From positions 124,001-188,000 of the forward strand of contig CATXZD010000002.1 in the NCBI GenBank assembly GCA_958403905.1: a stretch of 64,000 nucleotides of DNA, written 5' to 3'. The stretch comes from an uncultured Ruminococcus sp. (GTDB lineage Bacteria; Bacillota; Clostridia; Oscillospirales; Acutalibacteraceae). The position numbers and the translations under genes were made by a program. This document shows positions 24,001 to 31,115 of this stretch, one piece after another; position 1 is the first letter of the stretch; each line of letters starts with the position of its first letter. The notes beneath the pieces are model-generated. The model saw nothing but the letters and a program-made list of their open reading frames with translations, was not told the DNA's origin and ran no database searches.

Positions 24001-26978
24001 GTCAAAAAACAACTGTACAGGAAGCGGCATTAAAAGCTGTTGAAGAAATCGACGGACTTAAAGTTAAGAAAGGCGGCAGCGGAATAAAAGGTACTGTACA
24101 GATGTTATCAAATCAAGCAGCTATATCAAGTTTAGATCCCCAAAGGTTTTCACGTTATATAAGCGGTTATCACGACGACTATGTAATAAGAAAAATCATT
24201 AATGAATTACATCACGGAGAAAAGAAAGTTCAGCGAATAAAGCAAGCGGGATACATAAAGATTACATCTGTTTTATCAAAATACAGCAACAAAGATGTTA
24301 AGCTGTTGCAAAGAGGAGATGTTATTGATTTTGATTTCACTGACATTGATACTAATAAGCGAGTAAAAGTTAGTCCATCTATGCTTATGGGTATATATCT
24401 AACGGTTAAGCAAGAGGACGGATTGCGTCATATAATTAATGAAGATCCAAACAGATATCTGAGTTTACCCGATCTTGATTTGTTAAACAAAAACAATCCT
24501 ATTTCTGACTTGCGGCAGGATAACCGTAGGGCTGTTGAAAGCGAAAGACACAGAGTGAGACTTACCGAAGATGATATTTCGCATATCAATAATTATATTG
24601 AAACAAGCACTATGCTGAAAGAATTGTGTAATGCAATTATGGTTGTGTTTAATGAACAAATTGCTACGGAAATAAATAATGTAAGTTTGCAAACGCAAGG
24701 AAGGAAAATTGCAGTTGTTAAAAATTACTATCCGTTATCAGTAGATCCAGATTGCCCAAAATGTAAAACGGACTGGGAATTTACATCGGTATTCAAAGAC
24801 CAAAGAATAAAGAATAAAGGTTTTACCAAAAACAGAACTTATTCTATATTACCGTTAAGAATTGATGATGCTATGAGTGTTTTTTCAAAGCATATTTCAG
24901 AAACAGCTGAATATTGCGGTCTTTTAGTACCACTGACTAACTTTATGAAAATTTACAGAAACGGCAGTGATACCGACACAGTAAAATCCATTATCAAGAA
25001 AACGTATGGTGAACCAGCTATACATTATATAAACAAATTTATAGGTGATTTGCAAAAGTCTGATAATACTGATAATAATTTGTTTTTAAAGTGGCAGGGA
25101 AAATATATGGGTGCAAAGCTGTTAGCTAATCCCGGTGCTATGATACAACAATTTTCTGCATTCCCTCTTGCCAATAAATACTTTGGTACAAAAAATGTTG
25201 CTGCAGCTGCAACTCTTGGATTTAATAAAATCGATTTTGATTTGTATGCAAAGTATACGACGTATTTATGGTACAGGGCACAGGGTAACGGTACTATACT
25301 CGGTGAAGTCAGCAAGGAAGTAGGTTTTCATAAAAAACTGACTGATTATCTTGATATAATGGGAAAAGTAGACCGACTTGTTGTAGGCAGATTGTTATAT
25401 GCCGCAGAGCTTCACGTGGAACAGACTACGGATTTAAAACGTGGTACTGACGCATTCTACAAGGAAGTTGTAAGACAGTTCGAAAAGTGCGTTGATGAAA
25501 CACAGCCTAATAATATGGTTACGAGTAAACCTCAGTTTATCCGAAATAATGTTATGAGGGCTTTGAGTTTTTCTGCATTCAGGAGTCAGGTAATGGCTGT
25601 AGGTAATTGCATTATTGACAGTTTCGGAGAATATAACGCAAGGAGAGCTGAATATAATGAAATCAAAACCGAAGAAGCAAAAGCGGCTAAAAAAGAAGCG
25701 GCGAAGAATTTTTTAAAAGTTCTGATAGGAGCTGCAAGCTCTTTCGTACTTGGAGGAATACTCAAATGTATTGCCGATATAATTCTGCGACATAAATATG
25801 ATGATATTAAAGATGAAAAGGGGAACATTACTTTTGCTAATATTGCATGGAAATTTGCAGATGAATCTCTTGAGAATTTAGCTTCAAGTTTTATCTGGGG
25901 AGATAAGTTATATGAAATTGGAGCTACAATGATTGACCACGACAGATATTTTGGACTTGAGGTAATGAGTGTTGAAGCCATTAATGACGGTGTAGAAAAG
26001 GCTAAAAAAGGAGACTGGTTTGCAATAGCAGCATTGTTAATTGACGGATGTGGATATCCGGCAGAAAATATGTTGCGATACGGACGTAGTATTTTTGCCT
26101 ACATCAATGATATTTCAAATGGTTATGGTGAAATTATCACTAAGAATAATTCAACTGAAAACAACACGAGCTATTTCAATTTCATAATCGTTGAAGCAAA
26201 GCAGAAAGGAGAAACCGAAAAGGCAGAACATTTTGAGCAGATGTGGAAAGATGACTTAATCGGTAGAGGCAAGACCGAAGAGCAGGCGAACGACACAATC
26301 AAGACAAAGCTTGTTACTGCACTTGCGGCAAGTGACGATGATGTTGAACAGGCGGCACTTGCAAAAGCTAACGGAGATTTAAGTTCGTATGAAGAACATA
26401 TGAATAAGGTTGTAGCTTACGGATTTGACAGCGTTGACGTAAAGAAAGCTGTTGATAAGGTTATCAAGAATATTGCTGATGATGTTAAGAACAGAGATCT
26501 TGAAGAAAAATCTGACATTATAGCCGATCTTAAGAATCAAGGATTTAATGACGAGGGTGCGGAATACGTTTACAAGTCTATTCAGAGCGGTGAAAGCTCT
26601 GAAAGCGAAGATGAATTCTCTGCTTTCGCTGATACTTCCGAGGGTGAAGGCGTTGCATACACCTACTCTGACGCTTTTGAATATCTTAAGAACGGCGACA
26701 GGGAAAACTACGAACGTATTGAGCAGTATCTGATTGACAATAACGACAAGACCAAAAAAGACGTTCAGTCGGCAATGCGCAGTGCATCAAGAACTGATAA
26801 GCTTTGGAAAGAGTATTTTGAAGCTCAGGGAACTTTATCAGGCGGAGGTGACCCGGTGAAGCTTGAGGAATACAAAAAGATACTTACTAATATTTACGGC
26901 TCTTGGAGTACGGCAGTTACATACGGCAGGAAATATCAGAAGCGTATGAAGGAAAAAGAGAAAAAAGAGAATAAATAA
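15045..26978 (+). CDS. Giant polyvalent (multidomain) virion protein
   Basis: One open frame of about 3977 residues. In order: a charged coiled-coil start with an internal duplication (about residues 139-300); a Gly/Ala-rich, membrane-like part (419-672); a zincin motif HEAVH (1048-1052); a nuclease-like (BECR/LPD type) domain (1214-1406); a second metallopeptidase motif HEIQH with AGEIEARD (1590 on); another LPD-like domain (1666-1829); a domain with FRAWFGDW (about 1970); an ART-like domain with VFYHSTNENF and GIYFSPYQ (2159-2279); coiled coil (2780-2840); and a long C-terminal region with hydrophobic segments. This architecture matches polyvalent proteins of phages and conjugative elements, thought to enter the cell with the DNA and modify host targets. 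AGGTGG supports the ATG at 15045 over the frame start at 15024. Confidence 0.8.
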   Translation: MAVKKRTLGDDLRDFKAGKVPDGYRDNIKNTTPYVIKNWQHSDGFVGGEDAADNPIYGEVTTSSSKNISSGPANYTNIFKNSSGENISTVPTREQYLSYLNGIRNTAMVPSKEQMTQYKAESDLVRDIEMTGKYGNATYEQLKTGYKSATDGREKEWLEKAILEKSTSDELQAEYDSLTKEYNNLYDSRDEESSYKRLKEIEDRQENLKSLIKDKQHQETAQKNQKKNELYQDYYKDYDYKRLKEESENSRLSDYERAWLKNEAYEKSTSQQLQNELDNLTSDYDSRLQENPDPKVEQEYEKKASAYEELIEKKKYEEKKKAEYDDVIENNIKAKTIMQKYYNLQKYDENLMKPTPVRTIQGFENNKGKSELDAYNYAKNLSLEEREQIKNDFNSLENKDTLYKYYKREREEQETSEKNQILTDYSEEHPVLGSLASMGLNTYGSIEDTVKYAGAGIDKAFGGDGYINPDSTNVAKAQLIREKVSEDMDGVGKFFYNTAMSIGDNFARMPLLALPGGKAMSLALAGTSAGVSSANDVINSGGSLESALWTGAAAGTAEVVFEKIPLDNLIKLKKEGTESVFRAVLNQMKTEGLEELGTDITNAITDGIINGDMSQLALQYQNYIAQGYSEEEARKQIAVDFASQLGQSFAAGAISGGVMSGGTVAINKIGETIGTKSEKRKSASQLGREALQSEDFNVNELINTAKKSDNPKAVNLANSLEKVVEEKGADKVKAVDVGNLLTLTNSNEITYDYSQDLSELTGTDKQDIIDSNFELNGEEKTTKTSDRKVKYTDTKAFGENYPHGLGAKISKTGELINIVGIKCSAKDFNSDDNTVVLLADNGELYDADDITTSITYFNNLFDYAKNFDTMGARVYLSQYEDYVKRSKSIGNKADIAEYSKCFERLYSYGIKGVTYDSIKKSGNFTREINILSAGVAYSAVQSGNNDFKVDTRDKSNKSQKIRIPGESNSISSKVYVDPGSEESVKVTDEQLAILQTVADKTGREIVLTDRMGEITGDENANGGYNPNDGKIYINAEVHDSYMLSVSLHEAVHGVAADNPAEYHALCTFITNYLVAKGENIDNLLDDIKIKWGDSVRSEDAALEELVCQTVMAIATDEAAIKTALSLEENKGILKKVASALKKIAKAAYDFIKGVGIQAHNKQAKPWIDDINALNELAKRLEKAFESTRKLNEQRANATANTETAQKNNTADNGDVKYSIVDDVVDDNGKNHSEIVLLDTKLFKGTPPRYWGKIIIDFVYNNLLGKQVEVLDENGNKVTVEFAKKNDRVTKSGANNSHKVVDKLARKTDNISRLAVAHAVELIEVSEYENSKDLHSHQWLDENGWGFRYAEIMDNKGNIYSACLNIAKTKDGRNILYDINKISNIGHGDVPSNAKSKRGSHINPNVAKNNLSQNNDNVKIKFSYGGPTAKTVNNSLFVQAIEMENSGKNSEDIRQKTGWFRGMDGKWRFEIDDSKMRFYKATKQDINNIEEYKNNKIRYNGLSHKISNNTATAEQQQKFKAAEKYIKEYETSKKLSDFVYHPELFKAYPQLKEVNFYFDTISAKGAYYPDSNAIVINPTLSKAEQRESVIHEIQHAIQSIEGFADGSTMAQWQKNGADSFTAYNNYINTAGEIEARDTASRINLNSEQRKNTRPDIDRKDVVFAKGGASYYVGYTTDNKPVAVINDDILAGVPKSQWVKTVKNTISNKFSDGIPIKGRLIKVNRISKMEYTNSKYSKYLRDNKGNIYEDKFRSANHIDDIVLASTNYINEDLKHKRKDNFKEFARGDVLIRVGKNDYSAKVIIGFTSSNQMVLYDIVDFMPANLIIKKESTPNDQHNEVIRSGMLSNEIISQNNSNVKHSVDDTISDGMFADGDLFEEDGYKKETSQLINTKSPDATSENGSVVVSNSSLLQNGDDVKHSVDDTITTQDIQSLRSIGRKSINDFTSEDIQKSEKWARKFYKELGTKSPFFRAWFGDWRAYDNNTVKTVNLNSTNKVARGAVQNKDTGFNIDVSKIGIDHIKVHLHNSKFAQCIINNLHDITENAVLLDTYLSEKTGKTKHINTSFMHSFYVPVEYDGEKSIIKLYVEEYYNNWNDKIQRRDYDVKKIETFYDADRFGENISAPLYASKNVSMNNISDLFSFVKQYDKEFNPKPVNPVMLNDDGTPKVFYHSTNENFTVFKKGERAGLSGKGIYFSPYQQNIYGRNSMPVYLKIENPMTKANEPDGAREINSSGFKTKIIPDFFEKFPEYDAIIQRDEVVVKSPNQIKSATDNIGTFDGNNSDIRYSKDDTIDDYPDLTALDDEEIKVYNKRGWANQLFTNEDRKLLEGEFAKLKPVKTQRTDNVLGDGSRIVEVNNKIVLIGGTFAEPEIYCVFAINAANETEATDLKEVVFYEYKNYRRNKEALQSLFQYVQSCEEDVRTYRAEDFYYTKGQKDYGERAVLPSNFKNYGYTEQFQDGTGSNPKAGRDVSEIKLAVDDTIIDYLAEEYGKPKSRADFLKILEENPNAAILMMYRNSIETAQKGLYLSESIKLPEESYRKIARKVLIDMGVKVNNYGSAVGRLAESIKHIVEKTEEVAKAQVVSGPGYFRNLFENFAKACSDYVKLSSRYNENYRKNVRDYVNGLISNNVLVVRDDDIELIKKNYGSVTEFRSRMNGKTKVGMAKNGRTGYYIEDVADWVYKKYPKLVNATRDNDGVWHWSDKDGGFRWLDLLVNDYLEPKLDTRVESSTVKGYYEDRQSAGFEVALNAINCVLREKVKIGVNEKRIERNIVKELDNEAKQSTAELKELKWAKYRIEELRKRNSKLNAELNKGMSAIRDEYYEARMKTVERNKLIRKLNKFIKLFENGKSSKNYVPDVLQKPILDVLKMIEMNAGTYKNGKQKAAPKSFDRYTQKVSDIDRAVTELTEKYETLKEKQVSYSSDVEFSLFDINTLGFEEETLEMLKTLQEQVKGKNIYELSAEDLRTIYDTINELDGALRRAVEVIIDGQKTTVQEAALKAVEEIDGLKVKKGGSGIKGTVQMLSNQAAISSLDPQRFSRYISGYHDDYVIRKIINELHHGEKKVQRIKQAGYIKITSVLSKYSNKDVKLLQRGDVIDFDFTDIDTNKRVKVSPSMLMGIYLTVKQEDGLRHIINEDPNRYLSLPDLDLLNKNNPISDLRQDNRRAVESERHRVRLTEDDISHINNYIETSTMLKELCNAIMVVFNEQIATEINNVSLQTQGRKIAVVKNYYPLSVDPDCPKCKTDWEFTSVFKDQRIKNKGFTKNRTYSILPLRIDDAMSVFSKHISETAEYCGLLVPLTNFMKIYRNGSDTDTVKSIIKKTYGEPAIHYINKFIGDLQKSDNTDNNLFLKWQGKYMGAKLLANPGAMIQQFSAFPLANKYFGTKNVAAAATLGFNKIDFDLYAKYTTYLWYRAQGNGTILGEVSKEVGFHKKLTDYLDIMGKVDRLVVGRLLYAAELHVEQTTDLKRGTDAFYKEVVRQFEKCVDETQPNNMVTSKPQFIRNNVMRALSFSAFRSQVMAVGNCIIDSFGEYNARRAEYNEIKTEEAKAAKKEAAKNFLKVLIGAASSFVLGGILKCIADIILRHKYDDIKDEKGNITFANIAWKFADESLENLASSFIWGDKLYEIGATMIDHDRYFGLEVMSVEAINDGVEKAKKGDWFAIAALLIDGCGYPAENMLRYGRSIFAYINDISNGYGEIITKNNSTENNTSYFNFIIVEAKQKGETEKAEHFEQMWKDDLIGRGKTEEQANDTIKTKLVTALAASDDDVEQAALAKANGDLSSYEEHMNKVVAYGFDSVDVKKAVDKVIKNIADDVKNRDLEEKSDIIADLKNQGFNDEGAEYVYKSIQSGESSESEDEFSAFADTSEGEGVAYTYSDAFEYLKNGDRENYERIEQYLIDNNDKTKKDVQSAMRSASRTDKLWKEYFEAQGTLSGGGDPVKLEEYKKILTNIYGSWSTAVTYGRKYQKRMKEKEKKENK
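19274..19298 (+). repeat. Linker repeat copy 1 in the giant gene
   Basis: ATCACAAAATAATGATAATG and the five bases after it match 20591-20615 at 23 of 25 positions. The two copies flank the module containing the HEIQH peptidase and the LPD-like domain. Confidence 0.75.
20591..20632 (+). repeat. Linker repeat copy 2 in the giant gene
   Basis: The first 25 bases match 19274-19298 almost exactly, and bases 20608-20632 are identical to 20788-20812. It encodes a domain junction reading NNSNVKHSVDDTI. Confidence 0.8.
20788..20812 (+). repeat. Linker repeat copy 3 in the giant gene
   Basis: Twenty-five bases identical to 20608-20632, encoding the DVKHSVDDT junction again just before the FRAWFGDW domain. 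Confidence 0.8.
22219..22458 (+). CDS. Possible overlapping gene in +1 frame of the giant gene
   Basis: AAAGGAGGT at 22202-22210 lies eight bases before an ATG that is out of frame with the giant ORF. This is the best ribosome binding site in the region and in the middle of a coding sequence. The frame encodes 79 residues, starting MNTKITEETKKHFNLYF and continuing with helical, well-composed sequence (YYQAISKITDILNSS) to LDETFPK. In the giant frame the same DNA encodes residues about 2392-2471, which also reads plausibly. Either two proteins are made from this DNA or the site is coincidence. I do not recognise the product. Confidence 0.4.
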   Translation: MNTKITEETKKHFNLYFNMFNLAKKMSEPTEQKIFTILRGKRTMEKEQYYQAISKITDILNSSKTEQEVIRKLDETFPK

Positions 26979-26981
26979 TGC

Positions 26982-27018
26982 AAAGAGCGCAGCGGAAAGG
27001 CTGTGCTCTTTTGCTTTG
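26982..27018 (+). terminator. Terminator after the giant gene
   Basis: AAAGAGCGCAGC pairs with GCTGTGCTCTTT over twelve base pairs (one G-T) around a GGAAAG loop, running into TTTTGCTTT. It separates the giant gene from the receptor-binding protein, which has its own GAGGTGAT. Confidence 0.8.
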
Positions 27019-27068
27019 TGGTGACATAGAAAAAATAAAAAATATATAATTATTTCAGAGGTGATAAT

Positions 27069-29450
27069 ATGAATGTGATAACCTATGACGTGTATAAAAA
27101 CACCGTGAAAAAGCACGACGGATTTAACCCGGTTACTTCTGAAAAAAACTATACTAAACTGCAATTCAGGTTTCGGAAAGGGGACGACTGGGAAAAATGC
27201 ACGCTTATTACGGCTTCTTTCTGGTTGAGTAATGATAATATTGTAAAAAGCGACGTCGAATTATTGGCGGATAATCTTACGGCAACGTTTGACATTCCTC
27301 CCGAATTTTCAGGTGTTAAGGGTGCTCTTAAGGTTGGCTTGCAGGGAACGTATGTAAAGAATAAAGAGAAAGTTACTGTATCAACAAATATTATAACGCT
27401 GAATAGAAATATAGGCGCAATTATTACCGAAGGAGCAAATTCAGGACTATATGAAAAACTGATTGCACTTATGGAAGAATACCTGAACAATATTGATACG
27501 AATTTTGCTCTTAAGATAAAAACATCAATTACAGATTACCTCAACGCTCACCCCGAGCTAACTACAACAGTAAAGGACGGAGCAATAACCGAAGCAAAAT
27601 TCGCTGATGTGCTGAAATTAAAGAAAGCAAGCTTTTATAAAAATGTCGCAGAGATGATAGCCGATACGTCATTAAAACCGGGTATGACTGCCGTGGTGCT
27701 TGGGTATTATGAACCTAATGATGGTGGTGCGGCTGAATATTACATAGGCGAAAGCGGAAACATAACGCTCGATGCGTTTCATCTTAGCGGTCCTGCAAAT
27801 AATATAATTGAGCATTACAAAGCACAGATTGTAATTAAGCCGCAAATGAACGTTGAATGCTTCGGTGCAAAGGGAGACGGAACGAGCGACGACAGTAGTG
27901 CTATCGAGGCAGCTTCTGCTTGTGATACTCAGCTTTTATTCAAAAATAAATCATATTTAATTACCCGTTCAATCTGTATTTATAACGATATTAATTGGGT
28001 TGGTAATGGTGCAGTGATAAAATTAGCTGATTCGTTCAATGTTAATTTGGATACCAGATTTGCAATTAGAATTAATGGTGAATCCAGTATTGTGGGTGTC
28101 AATATTGAATATCAATCACAATTTGCCCCTAACGATGGTAAGTCAAGCGTTATAATCTTAAAAGTTACATCCGGCAAAAATCACGTATTAAAAGACGTAA
28201 ACATTGATATAACAGAAAAGGACGGAGTAGCAGCTGAAGTAAGCGCAGTATGGTATGATTTTGCAAAAAGAGTAAAAGATGAAGAAACATCTAAAGTAGT
28301 CGAAGCGTTTGAAACAAGCGATATTAATCTATATGTCAGCAATTGTAAAATCAGTAATTTAACGACAGGTCACGATACGGCCACAAGTTGCTTGTGGGGA
28401 ACAGGAATTTTTAATACTGTCGTTATTGAAAAATCCGAGTTTTCTCGTAATCATCTCGGCGAAGCTGTAAACTTTTGGGCGAACAACGAAACCATAAAAA
28501 ATATTTTAATAAACGAATGCGTTTTTAATTTAACTAATAATAAGGCTTCGGGTGCAGGCGGTTTGAATTTCGGAGCGTCATTTCTGTATCTTACTAAATT
28601 TGAAAATATAAACATCAAAAATACTATTTTTAATGTTGGTGAATATTTCGGCAATGCTTGTATTGGTTGCGCTACACCCGGAGTAGAAATTAACATTGAT
28701 AGATGTAAATTTATCAAGGATTATTCGGATGATACGGTTTTGCCTGATGACGCCAATAAAAAAGACTATTTTAAGAGGCTTATGCTGCTACAGATTTCTT
28801 CTGATACAGATGATTCAGAAAAATCATCAACGGTCAATTTAAGCAATTGTTCGGTTGTCAACAAAAAGGGAACTACTTATATTAATGATTCATTTGCAAA
28901 TTCTTATAAAGATGATGGCTCATTAAAACAATATGGTGTTTATTCAACTAAATTTAATTTGTCGAATTTAAACATTAGTTCGTTTTCACACATATTTAGT
29001 GCATCGGATATAATCTTTAAAAACTGTAAGATTTCGATTGACAACCCCAATGAAGCTGTGCGTAAATCTTTGTATCTGAAAAATAATAATTATTTCATCA
29101 ACACAGAATTTGAAAATTGCAACGTAAACTCAAATATAAGAATTACAGGCAATGCAGATTGTTGTGGCTCAAACTTTAACGATACTACGACATTTATCAC
29201 AGATACGGGTGATAATATAAATCTGACGGATAATAAGTTTATAGGATTAAATATTACTACATCCGTTGATTCTACTGCTGAAAGTCCGGTTATTAATGAG
29301 GTTATTATGAAAAATAACATTATAAAAGCTCTGACTTTTAAGAACAGCAGCACCGTTACAGCCGTTGACAATCTTGGAACCCTTGCAGCGTCGGTTATTT
29401 TTGTAAACAACATTAGTAATAAAACTATGCTTGCTAATGTAATCAAGTAA
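27069..29450 (+). CDS. Receptor-binding / tail fibre protein with beta-helix
   Basis: A 793-residue protein. The N-terminal part (1-110; YTKLQFRFRKGDDWEKCTL, then an Ig-like strand set) resembles the attachment domain (BppU type) of Firmicute phage receptor proteins. A short coiled coil and a linker region follow. At about residue 263 there is MNVECFGAKGDGTSDDSSAI, the hallmark of pectate-lyase-3-type beta-helices, then a long run of Asn-rich, short-period strands. It probably binds, and may cut, a surface polysaccharide. The DNA from about 27,930 on is richer in A+T and Asn codons than the morphogenesis genes, as expected for a host-range gene under exchange. Confidence 0.75.
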   Translation: MNVITYDVYKNTVKKHDGFNPVTSEKNYTKLQFRFRKGDDWEKCTLITASFWLSNDNIVKSDVELLADNLTATFDIPPEFSGVKGALKVGLQGTYVKNKEKVTVSTNIITLNRNIGAIITEGANSGLYEKLIALMEEYLNNIDTNFALKIKTSITDYLNAHPELTTTVKDGAITEAKFADVLKLKKASFYKNVAEMIADTSLKPGMTAVVLGYYEPNDGGAAEYYIGESGNITLDAFHLSGPANNIIEHYKAQIVIKPQMNVECFGAKGDGTSDDSSAIEAASACDTQLLFKNKSYLITRSICIYNDINWVGNGAVIKLADSFNVNLDTRFAIRINGESSIVGVNIEYQSQFAPNDGKSSVIILKVTSGKNHVLKDVNIDITEKDGVAAEVSAVWYDFAKRVKDEETSKVVEAFETSDINLYVSNCKISNLTTGHDTATSCLWGTGIFNTVVIEKSEFSRNHLGEAVNFWANNETIKNILINECVFNLTNNKASGAGGLNFGASFLYLTKFENINIKNTIFNVGEYFGNACIGCATPGVEINIDRCKFIKDYSDDTVLPDDANKKDYFKRLMLLQISSDTDDSEKSSTVNLSNCSVVNKKGTTYINDSFANSYKDDGSLKQYGVYSTKFNLSNLNISSFSHIFSASDIIFKNCKISIDNPNEAVRKSLYLKNNNYFINTEFENCNVNSNIRITGNADCCGSNFNDTTTFITDTGDNINLTDNKFIGLNITTSVDSTAESPVINEVIMKNNIIKALTFKNSSTVTAVDNLGTLAASVIFVNNISNKTMLANVIK

Positions 29451-29466
29451 TGAAAGGATAGATAAA

Positions 29467-29916
29467 ATGAAAGAAAACATTTTGCAGGCATTATTTGCCA
29501 CAGTATTAGGAGCTATTGCGGCTTATCTCAACGTATTGCTTGTACCACTAATTGTGATGTTAGTGGTAATGGTAATTGATTACGGCACTGGTATGGCACA
29601 AGCGTATATAAGCCATACTCTTAACAGCCGTATAGGCGTAACGGGTATCATTAAAAAGATAGGCTACATAATTGCGGTTACGGTAGGCATTGTCGCAGAC
29701 TATCTTATCTCATCGGCGCTTGTCAACTGCGGCATTAATGTAACGATTAACTGCTGTATCGGTATGATTGTAACGGTGTGGTTTATAATCAATGAGTTAA
29801 TCTCAATCCTCGAGAACCTATCCGAAATTGGCACGCCGTTACCTAAATTTTTAATATCTATTGTTAAACGGCTGAAAACAACCGTTGAAGCAAAAACAAA
29901 TGAAAGCGAGGAATAA
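29467..29916 (+). CDS. Phage holin (toxin secretion/phage lysis holin family)
   Basis: A 149-residue membrane protein. Hydrophobic segments lie at about residues 8-45 (two helices), 75-95 and 100-118, and the charged C-terminus is typical. VIDYGTGMAQAY and the spacing to GVTGIIKKIGYI match the holin family found beside amidases in clostridial phages. It would accumulate in the membrane and open holes at a set time so that the endolysin encoded three bases downstream can reach the wall. Confidence 0.85.
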   Translation: MKENILQALFATVLGAIAAYLNVLLVPLIVMLVVMVIDYGTGMAQAYISHTLNSRIGVTGIIKKIGYIIAVTVGIVADYLISSALVNCGINVTINCCIGMIVTVWFIINELISILENLSEIGTPLPKFLISIVKRLKTTVEAKTNESEE

Positions 29917-29918
29917 TT

Positions 29919-30710
29919 ATGGCAAAGAAAATTTATTTAAGTCCGTCTAATCAGTACAATAACACTTACGCAACAGGCAACACAAACGAGATGGCACAGT
30001 GCGACAAAATCGCAAAAACAACTGCAACAGCGCTCAAGCGTTGCGGCTTTGAGGTTAAAGTCGGCAAGTCGGGCGACAGTATGCAGAATCGTTGCAAAGA
30101 GTCAGACAACTTTAAAGCTGACATCCATATGCCTATCCACACCAATGCATACAACGGCAAAGTAACAGGCGGTACAAGAATATTTTGCCTTAATTCAAAC
30201 GGCAGAAAAGCTTGTCAGGCTGTTTTAAATGAGCTTGGCAAAATCTCTCCCGGTACAGCAGACAGCATAACCTACCAGACAGGGCTATATGAAATCAACG
30301 TGCCCAAAGCGCTCACCGTCTATGTTGAGTGCGAATTCCACGACACAAAAACAGGTGCAAATTGGATAATTAATAACACAGCCAATATCGGTGAGGCAAT
30401 CTGTAAAGGACTCTGCTCTTATTTTGGCGTAAAATACAAGTCTGCAAGCACCTCAAGTAAAAAGATACTTGATTCGCAGGGTTACAAAAAAGGGCAGAAA
30501 TCGGATGGCGTGCTTGCAATTAAAGAACTGCTCCTGCTTGCAAAATCTCTTAAAATCCATAATCAGGGTATAGATGAGAACGGAACTTTTGGCTATGGAA
30601 CGCAAAAAGCAGTTAACGGCTTGCTCAAAAAGTGGGGTTATGAGCCTAACGGTATCGCAGGCGACAACTTTATAAAAAAGCTCACCGCTGAAATTCGCAA
30701 GAGGATTTAA
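29919..30710 (+). CDS. Endolysin: N-acetylmuramoyl-L-alanine amidase
   Basis: A 263-residue protein. Residues 1-170 form an amidase_3-type zinc enzyme (KIYLSPSNQYNN at the start, then DIHMPIHTNAYNG with the metal-binding His, and YVECEFHDT with the catalytic Glu). A C-terminal part (KKGQKSDGVLAIKELLLLAK to VNGLLKKWGYEPNGIAGDN) resembles a peptidoglycan-binding repeat. There is no signal peptide, in keeping with holin-dependent export. It cuts the bond between muramic acid and the stem peptide. Confidence 0.9.
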   Translation: MAKKIYLSPSNQYNNTYATGNTNEMAQCDKIAKTTATALKRCGFEVKVGKSGDSMQNRCKESDNFKADIHMPIHTNAYNGKVTGGTRIFCLNSNGRKACQAVLNELGKISPGTADSITYQTGLYEINVPKALTVYVECEFHDTKTGANWIINNTANIGEAICKGLCSYFGVKYKSASTSSKKILDSQGYKKGQKSDGVLAIKELLLLAKSLKIHNQGIDENGTFGYGTQKAVNGLLKKWGYEPNGIAGDNFIKKLTAEIRKRI

Positions 30711-30749
30711 AATTCTCCCCGAAGCAGTTGTATTGTTTCGGGGAGAATT
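30711..30749. terminator. Terminator at the prophage end
   Basis: AATTCTCCCCGAA and TTCGGGGAGAATT pair perfectly over 13 bases. It directly follows the endolysin stop, so it probably closes the late operon. There is little T-tract, and it could work in both directions. The host/phage junction probably lies between here and 30861. Confidence 0.7.
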
Positions 30750-30860
30750 ATATACTTTTGAAATATGCACCGCCGTATTGTGTTATTATTATTTTAGCGA
30801 GCTTGGGATTTGTTTGTTTGATATTTACGGGATATTGCAGTTTTTTTTCATATACAAACA

Positions 30861-31115
30861 TTAGCAGTCCTCCTCATTTTCCCATGGCCACGGCCCCATT
30901 ATCCAGTGCCAGTGGTTTGAGCTTGTCATACTTTTTGTCAGCGGACCGAATTTTTTCTCATATTCATCAATCAGTGGCTGTGCTTCTTTTTTATATTCCT
31001 TCATTTTTTCAAGTGTTTTTCTATCATAAGGGTGAGTGTCAAGAAAAAGCTGAAGGTCAAACGCCGCAAACTGATAGGTTGATATTTTTTTGAGCAGTAT
31101 TTCTCTTTCAGTCAT
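30861..31115 (-). CDS. cotJB: Spore coat protein CotJB
   Basis: An 84-residue protein with the family pattern MTEREILLKKISTYQFAAFD, then LYLDTHP-like LFLDTHPYDRKTLEKM, and a Trp/Pro-rich tail (HWHWIMGPWPWE). CotJB works with CotJA and CotJC in the inner spore coat and is made in the mother cell. The start at 31115 overlaps the cotJA stop (ATGACTGA). The usual third gene, cotJC, should follow to the left but the prophage is there instead. Confidence 0.9.
   Translation of the reverse strand: MTEREILLKKISTYQFAAFDLQLFLDTHPYDRKTLEKMKEYKKEAQPLIDEYEKKFGPLTKSMTSSNHWHWIMGPWPWENEEDC

Noticed and set aside
30728..31093. Plus-strand ORF of 121 codons
   Set aside because: It overlaps cotJB in antisense and has no family features; CotJB is well supported.
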